Shown: piece by piece, positions 47,425 to 58,499 of the stretch
How positions within the stretch are numbered: position 1 is the stretch's first letter
Layout of the letters: every line of letters starts with the position of its first letter
NCBI GenBank assembly: GCA_951802195.1
Contig: OX637620.1
Location: forward strand, 310,001 to 374,000
From: Tausonia pullulans
Lineage: Eukaryota; Basidiomycota; Tremellomycetes; Cystofilobasidiales; Mrakiaceae
Length of the DNA stretch: 64,000 bases
Direction: 5' to 3'
The notes under the pieces: generated by a model
Databases searched by the model: none
Seen by the model: the letters and a program-made list of their open reading frames with translations, nothing else
Told to the model about the DNA's origin: nothing
Program-made: the position numbers and the translations under genes

Positions 47425-48171
47425 GAGTGAAGGTTGAATGTGTGTGTGAATTGTGGGTGTGGTTGACAGTGAGAAGACTGAGAAGGGTCCACGATGTTAT
47501 GGATGGAATAAAGCGTAGTCTCATTCGCCACCCTACTCACTTCCTCGTTCTCCCTTGTTTGCTCATAAGAACGTGGAAAGGCACCATCAATCGCTTATGA
47601 GCTGAATCTAGCCCGCCCTCATTGGCGGCGCGCGGCACGCTGAGGGATGCGACCCAACCCCGAGTGCGTGCTCTCACGCGATGCATCGTTCCATCGGCTA
47701 CCCGGCACCCCCTTGACTTGAGTTACCTCAGTATCTAGATGCACTGTCCTTGCCCGGCCTACACCGATTCCATCCCAAAACGTCAAGCTAGGACACGGAA
47801 TAAAATCGGCGATATCACGATGCGGCAGGCTGAGCTGGCGATGACAAACCTGGCTTCCTCATCCCGCCGGGCCATGGCCTCGTGCAATGCTCACAGCGCT
47901 TGCAGCTGGACGCCACCTTGGTGTTGATGTTCTAGAGCAAATCAAGGCGCCATAAGTCTAAATAATCTTTGTGGGAGAGTGAGACAACTCGCCGAAAGTG
48001 ACCAGGGGCCGCGAGAGATAGAGGAACAACGAGTCAGAAGGTCGTGAGAATGCAAGATCGAGTACGGTAACAACGTGAGTGAGATGGAGAGATGATATTA
48101 CTAGTTTGAACAGGAAAGATGAGAGAAATGAGAGCAGCGCTGAGTGAGGATTGTTGATGTGCGAGATCGCC
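47425..48171. other. Intergenic, no supported gene
   Basis: About 750 bases upstream of the TauD-type gene and downstream of the small unknown gene at 48172. A short GT-repeat-like stretch (TGTGTGTGAATTGTGGGTGTGG) begins near 47440 in the leader. A possible short coding-like piece near 47870-47920 could not be joined to anything. Confidence 0.4.
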
Positions 48172-48648
48172 TCACTGTCTTCCTTCTCCGTTGAGCACGC
48201 TCATGCCCGAGATCGCCCCTCTCTGAGCGGACCCATCGTAAACGCCTCGTACCTTATCTCCGCAGTTCAAGTGGTCCTCATCTCCTTCTGGTTCCAGCGC
48301 CACGCTGCGGAATTGACTATGTAGACGAATGCGGGGAACAAAACTCATATCGACTTGCGAGGCCCGATCGCATCCTTGAGTGCTCCCTGAATCGGAGGGA
48401 AGAGTGCTTCGCCTGCGATATCCTGGACGCTGACCGGCGGCCGAGCGAGCGTAACAGCTGATGCTCTCGGTCAAGTTGACGAAGATAACCGGGTATTGGC
48501 GTGCGAGGAAGTCATAGGTCTTGAGGGTGAAGAGGAGGGCAGAGAATCAGATTGGTGAAAATGAGCATGCCGCCGGGAGGGACAAAATTCACAGATTCAC
48601 GAGAATGAGGCAGAGGATCCCGAAAAGGTCGTGGAGGCGGCTCGACAT
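48172..48648 (-). CDS. Small hypothetical protein, two exons
   Basis: Two minus-strand exons, 48648-48601 and 48519-48172, separated by an 81-nt GT-AG intron in phase 0, give about 131 aa. The N-terminus has a hydrophobic stretch (LFGILCLIL) followed by TYDFLARQYPVIFVNLTESI, so a short membrane or signal segment is possible. The rest is polar with three Cys. A donor-like GTACGA follows GDK near 48250, so the real gene may splice on to a further exon downstream. I do not recognise the family. Support comes only from the clean intron and ATG. Confidence 0.4.
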
Positions 48649-48891
48649 GGCTGCAGTGAGGATAGCACAGTGGCGTCGCAGATCATGGGTAGAAAGACAG
48701 CAGTGGAAACGGTGAGGAGGGCCGTCGAAATGAATCGGGATAAGTGGAAGACTTCAGCGCGTTCCTCGGTCGGAGACTAAATCTCTCGTGTTTGGACTCT
48801 CTCCTGCAAACGTGTCGTCATCTTGACTCGACAGTTCTCTCTTTCAGTCGGTCTGATCTGACCTCAAATCACTGTGTTTCTTCCTCTCGCC

Positions 48892-49989
48892 ATGCCCACC
48901 ATCTAAGCCTCGTCGTCCAGGCGTACAGCGCTTCCTACCGCTATCCCGACACACTCGCCAAATTTTGTGCCCTCGTCACGCTTGCGCGCGATCGGGAGGG
49001 CTCTCAGCTCTACATCTTTCTCGAAGCCTTTATCGATGGCATACGTGTCTTGCACCCTTCCTCTTCCCCTCTCAGTCCTCGCTGGTTTGACGAATACGCT
49101 TGTTTTCCTACCTATCCGCGCGTTCCGGCCCCTACCCTTTCGGCGACCCATGTCCTCTTTCGCTCTTTATGTTTACTCTCTCATCCATCGTCCACACTCA
49201 TCGTCTAGTGATCGAGTTCTCGAGCTACTGGGCTGTCATCGGCATCCGTTCCCCCAAGGGCCGAGACGAGTATCTTCAGTACCACAAGGCCGCAGTCACG
49301 CTCGCCGATCTTGAGGAGGTCTCCAAGATTCGCATCGAGCTCAGCGTCGGCTTCATCGAGAGGGATAACGGGGCGCTAGTCTGTAGCGTTTTGGGTTTTT
49401 CTTTTGACCCGTTGAGAGGCGAGCTTGTGTATCGGAGAGAAAATTCATTCCCGAGGCGAGTGAGCGGCCCATGTGGGGATGAATCTCGTATAACCTCGTT
49501 TGAAATTATACGAGAACTTTTCATCACCTCTTAATATCAGATCTGGTGACGAGTCCACCCTCGACCTGATCGAGTAAGAATATATTACCCGGCCAATGCC
49601 TCAAGGACAACTCAATCGAGGGCGACTGCGACCCAGAGCGCATCAAAATCGCCGGAGGAAGCATTATCGTCTCGCCCATGGGTGAGGTCCTCGTTGAGCC
49701 ACTTCGTGGCCAGGAGGGGCGAGCCTTGGGCGCGTATCGTATTGTGCTGTCGCATGCAGGGCGGGATGCTGATGGATCTGGGGGCACAGCGATTTATGAC
49801 TATGCTCGACCTCGACCAGGGCGTACAGAGGCGCGCGGACGGACTGATCTCTTGTCAGGCCACTGCGGCCGGCTAGACATCTTCCAGCTGTCCGTCAAGG
49901 GCTACCCAGAAAAGTTGGGTGAAGAATGGATGATCTGGACTTGGTTCTTGGTGAAGCGAGTGACCCGATGCAAAGTATCCTCAAAGTGA
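48892..49989 (+). pseudogene. Broken nitrilase gene
   Basis: Nitrilase-like segments lie in order but not in one frame. From ATG 48892, MPTI is followed by a stop, while another frame gives VVQAYSASYRYPDTLAK ... LYIFLEAFIDG (with the catalytic Glu region). Then come GIRSPKGRDEYLQYHKAAV, VGFIERDNGALVCSVLGF and FDPLRG (49210-49415), and GDESTL near 49547 matches the GDGSTL motif. The sequence then jumps directly to NILPGQCLKDNSIEGDCD and IAGGSIIVSPMGEVL (49575-49700), ending with DIFQLSVKGYPEKLGEEW. The roughly 110 residues between GDESTL and the C-terminal part, which hold the catalytic Cys motif (CWEN in active nitrilases), are missing. Frame shifts and an internal deletion make a functional enzyme unlikely. 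The intact relative would hydrolyse nitriles to acids and ammonia. Confidence 0.8.
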
Positions 49990-50040
49990 CCAGGCAACAA
50001 GCATCAAAATTCTAAACCCCAGGTAAAAGAAATTATATGT

Positions 50041-51594
50041 CTACTCCTCGTCGAAGACGGGGACACCCCAAGGAGCTGTGAAGCGAGCGAGCGAGATGGG
50101 TGTTCAGCGAACAGTTCTCAATGGCGGAACAGGAAGGAGGGAGGCTCTCTCTTACGGTTGACGAAGCGCTTCTGCTTGTTGTTGCGCTCAGCAAGCGTGT
50201 TAATGCGCTCAATCTCATCGGCGGTGAGCTCGACGAGCGAGTTGATGTTGGACTTGATCCGGGAGGGGGTGACAGACTTGGGGAGGACGATAATGTCGCG
50301 AGAGACTGAGGAGGGCGAAGCACGTCGGATCAGCCATCAGAGCAGTCAGGCCAAGGGGGAACACGGGAGAGACTCACTGAGCCAGGAGAGGAGGACGCTC
50401 GCACTTGAGGCGTTATGGGCCTTGGCGATGGCGACGATCTCCTCCTCCTCAAGGATCGGGGATGACGTCGAACCGAGGGGCGAGTAGGCCTCGACAAGGA
50501 TGCCCTTCGACTGGCAGTAATCGACGAGCTTCTTCTGGGGCCTGTTGATGAGAATTTTCCGGTCAGGAAGAGCGCTGTGCTGTGATAGAGAGAGCAAGGA
50601 AGAACGCGCACAGGTAGGCGTGGACCTCGATTTGTTGGACTGTGGGCTGGGCGCCACCGAGCTTCTCCAGCTTCTGGAGGTTGGTGATCGACCAGTTAGA
50701 AACACCGATGGCTGTAAATGAGACAGGTCAATTGCTGCACCAGATTCACAGAAAGCAGCGGAAGACGACGGACCCTTGGCCTTGCCGCTCTCGAGGATCT
50801 CCTGCATCTCGCCCCAGACCTTCTCGACGGACCATGACTCGTTGATGTCACGGCTGCCATCGGGACGCGTCGGGATCTTGGGATCGTTACCGTTAGGGTT
50901 GAGGCTGACCGGCCAGTGGACGAGCTGAGATGTGTGTGAGAGACGACGCGTCAGCGACACGCAATGGATGAGTTGATTGAAGATCTGACTTACGTAGAGG
51001 TCGAGGTAGTCAGTGCCAAGCGCAGTGAGCGTCTCCTCGAGCGCGGCATTGGCCTTGGAGTGGTATGTCGAAGGAAGCTTGGAGGTGACTAGGGAAAAGC
51101 AGCGTCAGGGTGACAGCTCGAGAGCTCTTCGACTCGACTGGAAGAAGACGCACGGAAGATCTCCTCGCGAGGGACGCCGGACTCCTTGATGCCCTCGCCG
51201 ACCTCGGCCTCGTTGCCGTACTAAGGAGGAGAGTCAGGAGGTCAGCAACCTTTTATCTCGAGATGAGTTCAAAGGGATGGAAGACTCACCATCCAGGCAG
51301 CCTAGAGTAGCATAAGCGGCCCGTGGGTGCATGTCAGTCTCAATCTCGGGTCTCCCTCCTCCAGGGCTCCGAGCTCACGTCAATGTGGCGGTAGCCGGCT
51401 TCCTTGATGGCTGAAAGGACCGAGTATTCAACACATACACCTCACACGCGAGAAGGAAGAAAAAGGGGGAATGCCAGCTCACCGTACGCGACGGCCTTCT
51501 TCACAGCGCCCTTCTCGGATTGCCAGGTGCCAAGTCCGACGGAGGGGATACCAATGGTGCCTTTGAGGGGAAGAGTCTTGACAGTGACGGGCAT
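50041..51594 (-). CDS. Aldo/keto reductase
   Basis: Ten minus-strand exons: 51594-51483, 51410-51379, 51301-51290, 51220-51154, 51088-50994, 50924-50774, 50711-50612, about 50540-50378, 50305-50156, 50075-50041; about 305 aa. It is an NADPH-dependent oxidoreductase of the (beta/alpha)8 barrel type that reduces aldehydes or ketones. The catalytic tetrad is visible: Asp and Tyr in HIDAAWMYGNEAEVG, Lys in TSKLP and His in LVHWPVS. The cofactor loop VLPKSVTPSRIKSN and IGVSNWSI are also present. The third exon is only 12 nt and encodes AAWM next to the active site. The C-terminus is PPWGVPVFDEE, like yeast Gcy1/Ypr1-type enzymes (glycerol/xylose reductases). The substrate is not predictable. Confidence 0.93.
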
Positions 51595-52335
51595 GATGAT
51601 GAGAGCGTGTTGAGAAAAGGGAAAGAAGAGAGATGGAAGTTTGGGGGTTACACAGGAAGGAAGTCGCGCCAAACGTTGCAAACAAACACACGAGAAGTGC
51701 AATCCGGGCCGCGCGTCCCGGTCGGAGCGAAGTTGCGCCGATCCCTCCGGACCACCTCAGGCGTTGAGATGGATGCATGCTCTCATAAGCGCCAAGGCAT
51801 GAGATATGATCTTCACATGAACCCATCCACCTCATGGGGTCCTCTGTAGCCCTCATCAGCTACATTTCTCCTGATCTCGCCGCTGCTGTTGACCGCCATC
51901 GCGCGCCTAATTCCAAACGGCGAGGCTTCGATGTTTGCATGACGTTCCGAGCGACGGCAGATCTCCATCGACGAGGTATGTACGGATCTTCTTGGACGAG
52001 CAGAGCTGGGGAGAAAAAGAAGACCGAGTGTCCTCTCAGCCAGGAAGACTGCCGTGGGAAACGCGATGGCTCAAATTCATGCTGGGCTGAGTAGGGGAGA
52101 GCAGTCGCCGTCGATGGTCGCCTGAACAGCCATGGCCACGGCGGGCCAAGACTCTGGAGTGTATGGAAACTGGCCGGACTGGACATATTTTCAGCGAAAA
52201 GATGGACCGTGAGGAGAATTGAGATAATGCGCACAAGACCCGCCCAGTCAGACCTCCGAATGAGACCGGAGCCGAGCTTGCGATGAGAGACCTGGAGAAG
52301 CTCGTCTCAGAGGCTATCGTATGAGTCCAAACAGT
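51595..52335. other. Intergenic, no supported gene
   Basis: About 740 bases upstream of the aldo/keto reductase gene. Short frames on both strands are not spliceable into anything recognisable. Presumably promoter of the reductase plus the 3' side of the next gene. Confidence 0.45.
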
Positions 52336-52758
52336 TTACCCTGGCCACAAAGGCTTGCTCGCGGCCTTGCGCTGGAACTCTGATGTCAGGGACTGGAACA
52401 TGTTGACGTTGAAGTTGAGGTCTTTCGTGATTGTGACAACCTTGATTGAGGAAGAGGATTTCTTCGTCATGCTGTGCAAGTCCAAGTAGAAGGTGTTGGT
52501 ACGATGCATGTTGGGCGAGTCCGGGCAGATAGTCCATTCGAGAGGCGCTTTTGAAGAGAAGGAGACGGTAGAGTTTGAGATGCTAAACTTCATGCTGCTC
52601 CTCGCGTGAGCAGCCCTGGTGGACGACTCGGGATGAAGAGGACAGCAGAAACCTCGAAGATCATCATCCATCCCTAGTAACGCCTGTTCGTAGGCTGCTG
52701 CCTGGGCAGTTGCCCTTGCTGGAGAGAGTAGAAGCTGGGGCAAAACATTCGTCTCCAT
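52336..52758 (-). CDS. Doubtful small protein, 140 aa
   Basis: One uninterrupted ATG-started frame on the minus strand. The second half (SMKFSISNSTVSFSSKAPLE, LEWTICPDSPNMHRTNTF, KKSSSSIKVVTITKDLNF) has an alternating beta-like pattern and ordinary composition; the first half is Ala/Leu-rich. The lack of introns is unusual among its neighbours, and the frame could be a last exon of a larger gene or chance. No family recognised. Confidence 0.35.
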   Translation of the reverse strand: METNVLPQLLLSPARATAQAAAYEQALLGMDDDLRGFCCPLHPESSTRAAHARSSMKFSISNSTVSFSSKAPLEWTICPDSPNMHRTNTFYLDLHSMTKKSSSSIKVVTITKDLNFNVNMFQSLTSEFQRKAASKPLWPG

Positions 52759-52975
52759 CTATGTTGAGGCAGATGTATTGAAGAGGGATCAAGGCGAGAG
52801 GGTGGAAGAGTAGAGTGGACCTTCAAAGGTTGCCGGAACTTCTAGAGGTATGCAAATGGCCCACCAGCCTAGCGTGCAAATAATGAGCATTGATTGAAAA
52901 CCTTTGTACAGAGAATTTGTCCTTGTGTGAAAATAGGTGGTGGTGCGGTCAAACAAAATGCTAACGTAGGATCAT

Positions 52976-55372
52976 TCAAATGACCCAACTCGTCCTTCCC
53001 CTCCGGTTCCAAACAATCATTCTCGAAGTGCTACGATTGCATGTGGGTTAGCTTCGTCTGATAGTGCGCAGTATTTTGGGAAAGAGAACTCACAAGAAGA
53101 GTACCGAAGTGACGGCGAGCATGGCCCCGTTAAGAGCGATGGCCTTAGGGAAGTTTGTGGCCGGGCTATCACCCAGCAAAACTCCGCTGACAGAGGCGCC
53201 GAACAGGAAGAGACCGCCGAAAGCGATAGTCATGCCCGAGTTCGTGCCTGAGGGGGGACTGTTTGAATGATTGGCACTCGCGAAATGGTATGTGGGAACA
53301 CGCACCGAGTAGTTGGATGTCCTCCGTGAGTTCGGCGACACATACAATTTGGAGGGAGGCGAAGCCGCCTGGCGAGGGAGGAGATGTCAGATGGCTGTTG
53401 TTCGCAGCTTTTCCTAACGTGCCATATATCTACCAGAGAAGAAACCAAACACCATGCACAGGATGATGATGGAGGGCAGGGTGTCGCAGGCGAGCCACGC
53501 GTACATTGCGATCTAGACGGTTAGGTCAGTGGGAGGTGGGAGACAGGGACGTGCGAGAGCCGCGAGCACTTACAGCAGAGATGCCCATACACGCCGCGAT
53601 GGTGTTGAACCGTCCTGTCTTGTCTGAAGTGAGACCAATGACGACTGAGAGGGGGAAATTGTGTTAGAGAGAGGTATTTAAAGGAGGATGCGGTCAAAAG
53701 GACTTACCTCTACCGATCCCCGAGCAGCCGTTTGTCAGGATGAGGCTCAGAGGAGCGAAGGACGAGCTTTCGCCTAGTTTGATACGAGTGCTGAGGTATT
53801 TTATCACCCTCAGGCACGCCCTCTCAGCTGGATGGGAAGTGAAGAAATTCGACTCACAAAGTTTGGATGAAGTAGATGAAGAAGAAAAAAGAGAACGAGA
53901 AGGTTGCACCTCCAAGTGTTAAGCAGACGAACTCGGGCTTCTTGAAAGCTGGAAAGTTGAGCAGGGCCCTCCGTCCTTTCTTTTGAGGTAGCCGAGCCTT
54001 AATGGTGAAGAAGGCGAATGTTACAAGGGCCAGAGAACAACAGGCGATGACCCGGACGGTGTTTCCCCAGCCTGCCATGTCGGGAGGCATCAGCCAGGAT
54101 GAAACTGACCGAGCTGGCCTTGCAGGGACTGACCAATTTTCTCCGGGAGGTAAGCAATCATTAGCGGCCAGATGATGGCTCCTAAGCTCGGTCCACTGAT
54201 TGCGATGCCCTGAGAACGAAGGCGATGTCAGCGAGAGCGCTTCAGTCAAAACGGAAGGAAAGGGACTCACGATCGCGAGGCCCTTCTTCTTGTCGAACCA
54301 TTGCGAGACACACGCGAGGGGAACGACGAAACTAATATTGAGGCAAGTCCCTCAGCTTAACCAAACAGAGAGTCTGATTCCCACTCGCAGGACTCACAGC
54401 CAGCACATCCCCATGCCCACGAGCAGACCCTGTGCAAGGAAGAGTTGCCAGAGCTCCGTACACTAAGACATGGTTTCAGCTCTTGATAAGCCTCGGAGTA
54501 AGGAAGAGCTAGAAGGGTTTCACCAAGGAAGTGCAAATGAGTCCAGCGAACAAAAGCGCTCCGCCAATGCTCAAACAAAGCTGAAGAGATGGCTACGGTC
54601 AGTGCTCGATTCCTGCATGTCTCCCTCGACGAGACCAGACGAGACCGGACGAGACCGACCCTCGGGCCGTGCCTGTCGAAGACAGGACCGCTGATGATGG
54701 ATCCAATCTGCGAGACGCCCGCTTGCAAACTTCCAATACCAGCGATAGCAGAGATATTCCCACGGACGTGGAGCTGGTAATACGAGTTGAATCTGAAGTT
54801 GCATTCGGTCGTTATTGACAGGGATGTCGTAGCCGAAGGAAAGGCGGCGACTCACGCTCCGTACGACGCCATCAACCCGAACACTGTCATCAGGCAACAG
54901 TAGGACCCCAGTACGACAGTCCATGCCTTGATGAGAAAGTATATCAGAATAGATTCGATGCACAACAGACGAAGGCTCGGGAAATTGAATTGATAGGGCG
55001 TTCTCTCACCTCGAGTCCGCCGTCCGGAGCAGGTCCGAACTCGGCGATCTCCGATTCCGGGAGAGGAGGAGCAATCCACGGGGCCACTCGTCCAAGTTCT
55101 TCGAGGACGCTCGTCGACCGCTGTAGAGGCTGGCCACTACTGGAATTGCCAGTGACAGCCGTTTTGTCGAGTTCTGTCCATTGGGGCAGCTGACCGAGCT
55201 TGTCGCCACCGTCGTCGTCTTCGTCGGCTCCGCGATTCCTTCTTGATGAGGGCGCTTTGCCCAAAGACGCCGTGCTGGACGAGTCAGGTCTTGCCTTGGG
55301 TTCCATAGCATAGGCGAGTGTCGAGGTTGTGGATGAAGAAAAACGATATTCTGAAGCAGGAGACGGCGACAT
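52976..55372 (-). CDS. MFS monocarboxylate-type transporter (MCT/SLC16-like)
   Basis: Fourteen minus-strand exons close in frame to 514 aa: 55372-55010, 54926-54856, 54792-54660, 54580-54524, 54462-54398, 54331-54271, 54209-54134, 54071-53858, 53790-53708, 53644-53574, 53512-53434, 53368-53306, 53247-53094, 53030-52976. A Ser-rich cytosolic N-terminus of about 120 residues ends at FGPAPDGGLEAWTVVLGSY, where the DGG-W-VV entry to helix 1 is a hallmark of the fungal MCT family. Twelve membrane segments follow, with SGPVFDRHGPR in the 2-3 loop, QWFDKKKGLAIGIAISGPSL in helices 4-5, and a helix 7 rich in Phe. It probably carries monocarboxylates or related small acids (yeast Mch-type) across the plasma or vacuolar membrane. 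The substrate is open. Confidence 0.92.
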
Positions 55373-56306
55373 GAGGAGAACGAGTCACAGGGAGGAAGAC
55401 GAAAGCGCCTGCTTGTGGCGGTTGACGGTTAACGGCAATTCAGCCCCACCTTTGTCTCTGTCAGCAAGCGATCCTTGCAAAAAGACCGCTCCCGAAGATG
55501 CAACGAGAAGGAGGCGCTTTGGCTAAAGGACACAACGAGGGAGGTGCCGGCCGCGGCATCTACGTCGGGTTCAGATTCGCACTGTAATGCTGGGAGAGGC
55601 GGTTAGCTGATCTTGCCGTCGTCTTTGTGTTTGTAACTCGCTCAGTCCGCCCATGAATCAAGGAGAAAAACCTCCTAGTCACACGAGACGCATCTCAGTG
55701 TTTTCATGCATCGCTGCCAACAGCCGAGAGCCGAGAGAAGAAGGGAGCAAAACAGACCGACCAGCCGGCGTTTTGGATTCCTGCACGCGCTCGACGGACA
55801 TCTCCGTCAAGGGCGTCAAAGGATTACTATCCTGAACGCCTCATTGTTCTCAATCGGCCGAGGGTTTATGGAGCAGAGCTCTCCTCACATCACCGGTCGA
55901 CGCCGCCCTCGCACCTCGGTTTTCAGAATTGCAGTCGACCCTGATAGATGGAACACGGGGACGAAGGTCATCAGCATGTTCCTGTGACCAGGTGGGCAGG
56001 ACGACCGCGGACGCCTGACTTCCATTCGGTCGATATACGCCGGCGCTGTGGACAGGTGTTCACTTGAATTGCCGCCCGCCCGGGCTCGCGCCAAGATGTT
56101 TGAATCTTAGACATGAGGAGTGCCTGTGACAGGGTTGACTCCCTATCTAGTTCCTGAGAACAGACTACGCTGGGCCTTCTGAGAAGTTTTCCAACCCCAG
56201 GGTTGCGCTGTGACAGTCTAGTTCCGATCCCTGCACTTCCTTAAGGATTATCTAAAAACTGAATGGCATCGCCATTCATCAACTTAAGATCATGCCATGC
56301 CAACTC
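55373..56306. other. Intergenic, no supported gene
   Basis: About 930 bases upstream of the transporter gene (minus) and downstream of CD2BP2. Frames found here are short, unspliced and unlike any family. No RNA gene or repeat was recognised. Confidence 0.5.
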
Positions 56307-58013
56307 TTAACCAAAGAGTTTCCAGAACGACAGCCATTCCGAGTCGCCGCCAATCTTCCTCAGCTCGACCTTCTCAGGCGATCCACCCATACCACCGAAA
56401 AAGCCCTGCGCGCGCCACTGAAGGATTGAAGGTTTGGGGAAGGGGCCTAAGACAAAAGCGATGTCAATGCGTGAAAGAAGAGAGGTAACGGGGGAGACAT
56501 GACCCACCGAAGATCTCACGCTCGACAGGCCGTTCGCCCTCCGGCATGGAGCGAAGGTAGTCCATTGTGTACCGGTACTCGTAGCGCGAGCCATCGTCGG
56601 CTGGAGGAGCTGGTGGACCTTGAGGAGCCACCGAGGGGGCTGCTGCTAGAGGGGCTGCCTCGGCTGCGGGACGAGCTGGGGGAGGAAGGAGCCGTTGGAG
56701 TTGCTCGCGCGACATGGTGTAGATGTCGAGCTGGCCGAGGGCGGTGAGCTCGGCGGTAAGGCTTGTGAGCTTGTCGAACGGGGAAACAACTTTGGAGGCT
56801 CCGTCGACCTCCATCCCTCCTCCCTCGCCAGCACCCGTGGAGGCCGCCGCCTGCTGAGCTTGTTCCGCCAGCAACCTCTTTCTCTCCCGCTGCTGCTCGA
56901 TCCAACTGAGCTTCTTCCCACCCTTCCCCTTCACCGCTGCCGATGACAAAGTTGTCCCCCCCAACCTCTGCAACGCCTCCAACACCGTCTCCCCTCTCTC
57001 CAACAACGCTACTACGCCCTCAACCAATTCCTCCCTCCCGCCTCCATCCCTCAACCTATCCCTCTTCCTCTCCTCCTCTCTCCTTTCCATCTCATCCCTC
57101 CTCTTCTTCGCCTCCCTCGTCCGCCGCATCGCCTCCTTAGAGTCTACGCCGTCCAACCACCGATCATGGATCTCCATCGTGTCCTTGGCGTTGGAGACGT
57201 AAGCCCCCTCCTCCGTGAACTGGCCCTCCCGAAGCTCAGACTTCATGTTGAACGAGGAGAGCTCGTAGCCCATGCCGTCCTTGGAGTCGTCGGATTCATC
57301 CCCTCCTCCTCCTGCTCCTCCTCCTCCGCCGTCTTCGTCGTCGTCGCCCTTGCCGAACTCTTGGCCTTCGATATCGCCGAGCTTGAGAAACTTTTCCGTC
57401 GTCTTCTTCCCTCCACCCTCGTCTCCCTTCGTCGGGCCAGCCGCAGAGGGGGCGGCGGCGAACATGTCGTCATCCGAATCGTCGTCGCCGTCCTTGGCGG
57501 CGCCGGGCTTGCGAGAGGGAACGACGCCCTCGCCGTCGTCGGACGAGTCCGAGCCGTAGCCGGCGGTGTTGACGGCGTCTTTGCGGCCCTGTTGGAAAAG
57601 GGGGGAGAGGGAAGAAACGGAAGCAGGTAGACGTGGTCGAGACGCGTCGCGCGTTGTGTCGAACGAAGGAAGGCGTGGCGTAACAGCGCGCGAGAAAGAG
57701 AGAGAGAGTGTGTGCGTGAGAGGGCGGAGAGGACGTGAGCAAAAAGAACAGGACCTTCAGGCAACATTCTCTCCTACAGCCAAGGTCCGCCCGCAACCCT
57801 CTGCCTGGATGACGGAAGAGCCCCCTCCATCGGAGGGCGCGCGCGACGACGCACCTTGACCTCCTCAAGATCCTCCTCGTCCATCTCCCCCCCTCCTTCT
57901 CCATGGCTCGATCTGCCGAGAGCGTTGCTCGCCTCTGACTCGTCGAACCGGCCGCGCTTGGCGCCAGGGACGGGGAAGGCTGGCCCGGAGCCGGGGTTTT
58001 TGCGTGGGGGCAT
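56307..58013 (-). CDS. LIN1: U5 snRNP protein CD2BP2/Lin1 (GYF domain)
   Basis: Three minus-strand exons, 58013-57855, 57588-56508, 56446-56307, give 459 aa in frame. It is a splicing factor bound to the U5 snRNP, released before tri-snRNP assembly. The N-terminus is basic (MPPRKNPGSGPAF, KRGRFDE), a very acidic/Gly-rich region follows, then the family's central motif FNMKSELREGQFTEEGAYV and DRWLDGVDSKEAM. Next are a long charged coiled coil (Arg/Glu-rich) and a disordered Ala/Pro part. The C-terminal GYF domain reads YEYRYTMDYL, REIFGPFPKPSILQWRAQGFF and DSEWLSFWKLFG. In this GYF the signature tyrosine of G-Y-F is Phe (QGFF), as in several fungal homologues. The start is the only ATG at the head of the basic frame. 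Confidence 0.93.
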
Positions 58014-58499
58014 CGTTGATCTGGGTATGTGTGCGTGTGGTGGCGTGTGGTGTGGTTACGTGTGGTGTGGGCGAGTAAATGGGCGGGAGAGGGAGGAAGG
58101 CGACGACCTCGCGTTTCCAAACGGGTGGGTGACGTGTATTGCCCCCCTTTCGTCGCTCGTGCGTCGTCAAGGAGACACACCTTGCTTCTTTCTCGGAAAT
58201 TCCAGTCTGAAAAGAGCGGGTGGGTGGGGGGGATGGAGCCAGAGTCCATAGAAGATATATCAAAGCGAAGAAGAAGAAAAAAACTTTGCCACCAGAGGGG
58301 AGAGCAATAGTGGAAGGAGGAGAGAAGACTAATGAAACTGATGCATTCCGAAGGAAGAGAGAAAGTGACTGCTAAGAAGACTTCAGGAGAAAGCCATGGG
58401 CTATCAAAACCACCAAAGGAGAGATGGAGGGCACAGAGGTATAGCCGTCATCGAGACGGACGAACAGACAAACGGAGGGATACAGGCGCGACCGACTGC
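58014..58499. other. Intergenic, TG/GT-rich leader of CD2BP2
   Basis: 486 bases. Just upstream of the CD2BP2 start (58022-58075) the + strand carries GTGTG/GTGGTG repeats (ACAC/CACCAC on the sense strand), a low-complexity leader. A purine tract lies around 58260-58330. No gene seen. Confidence 0.45.
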
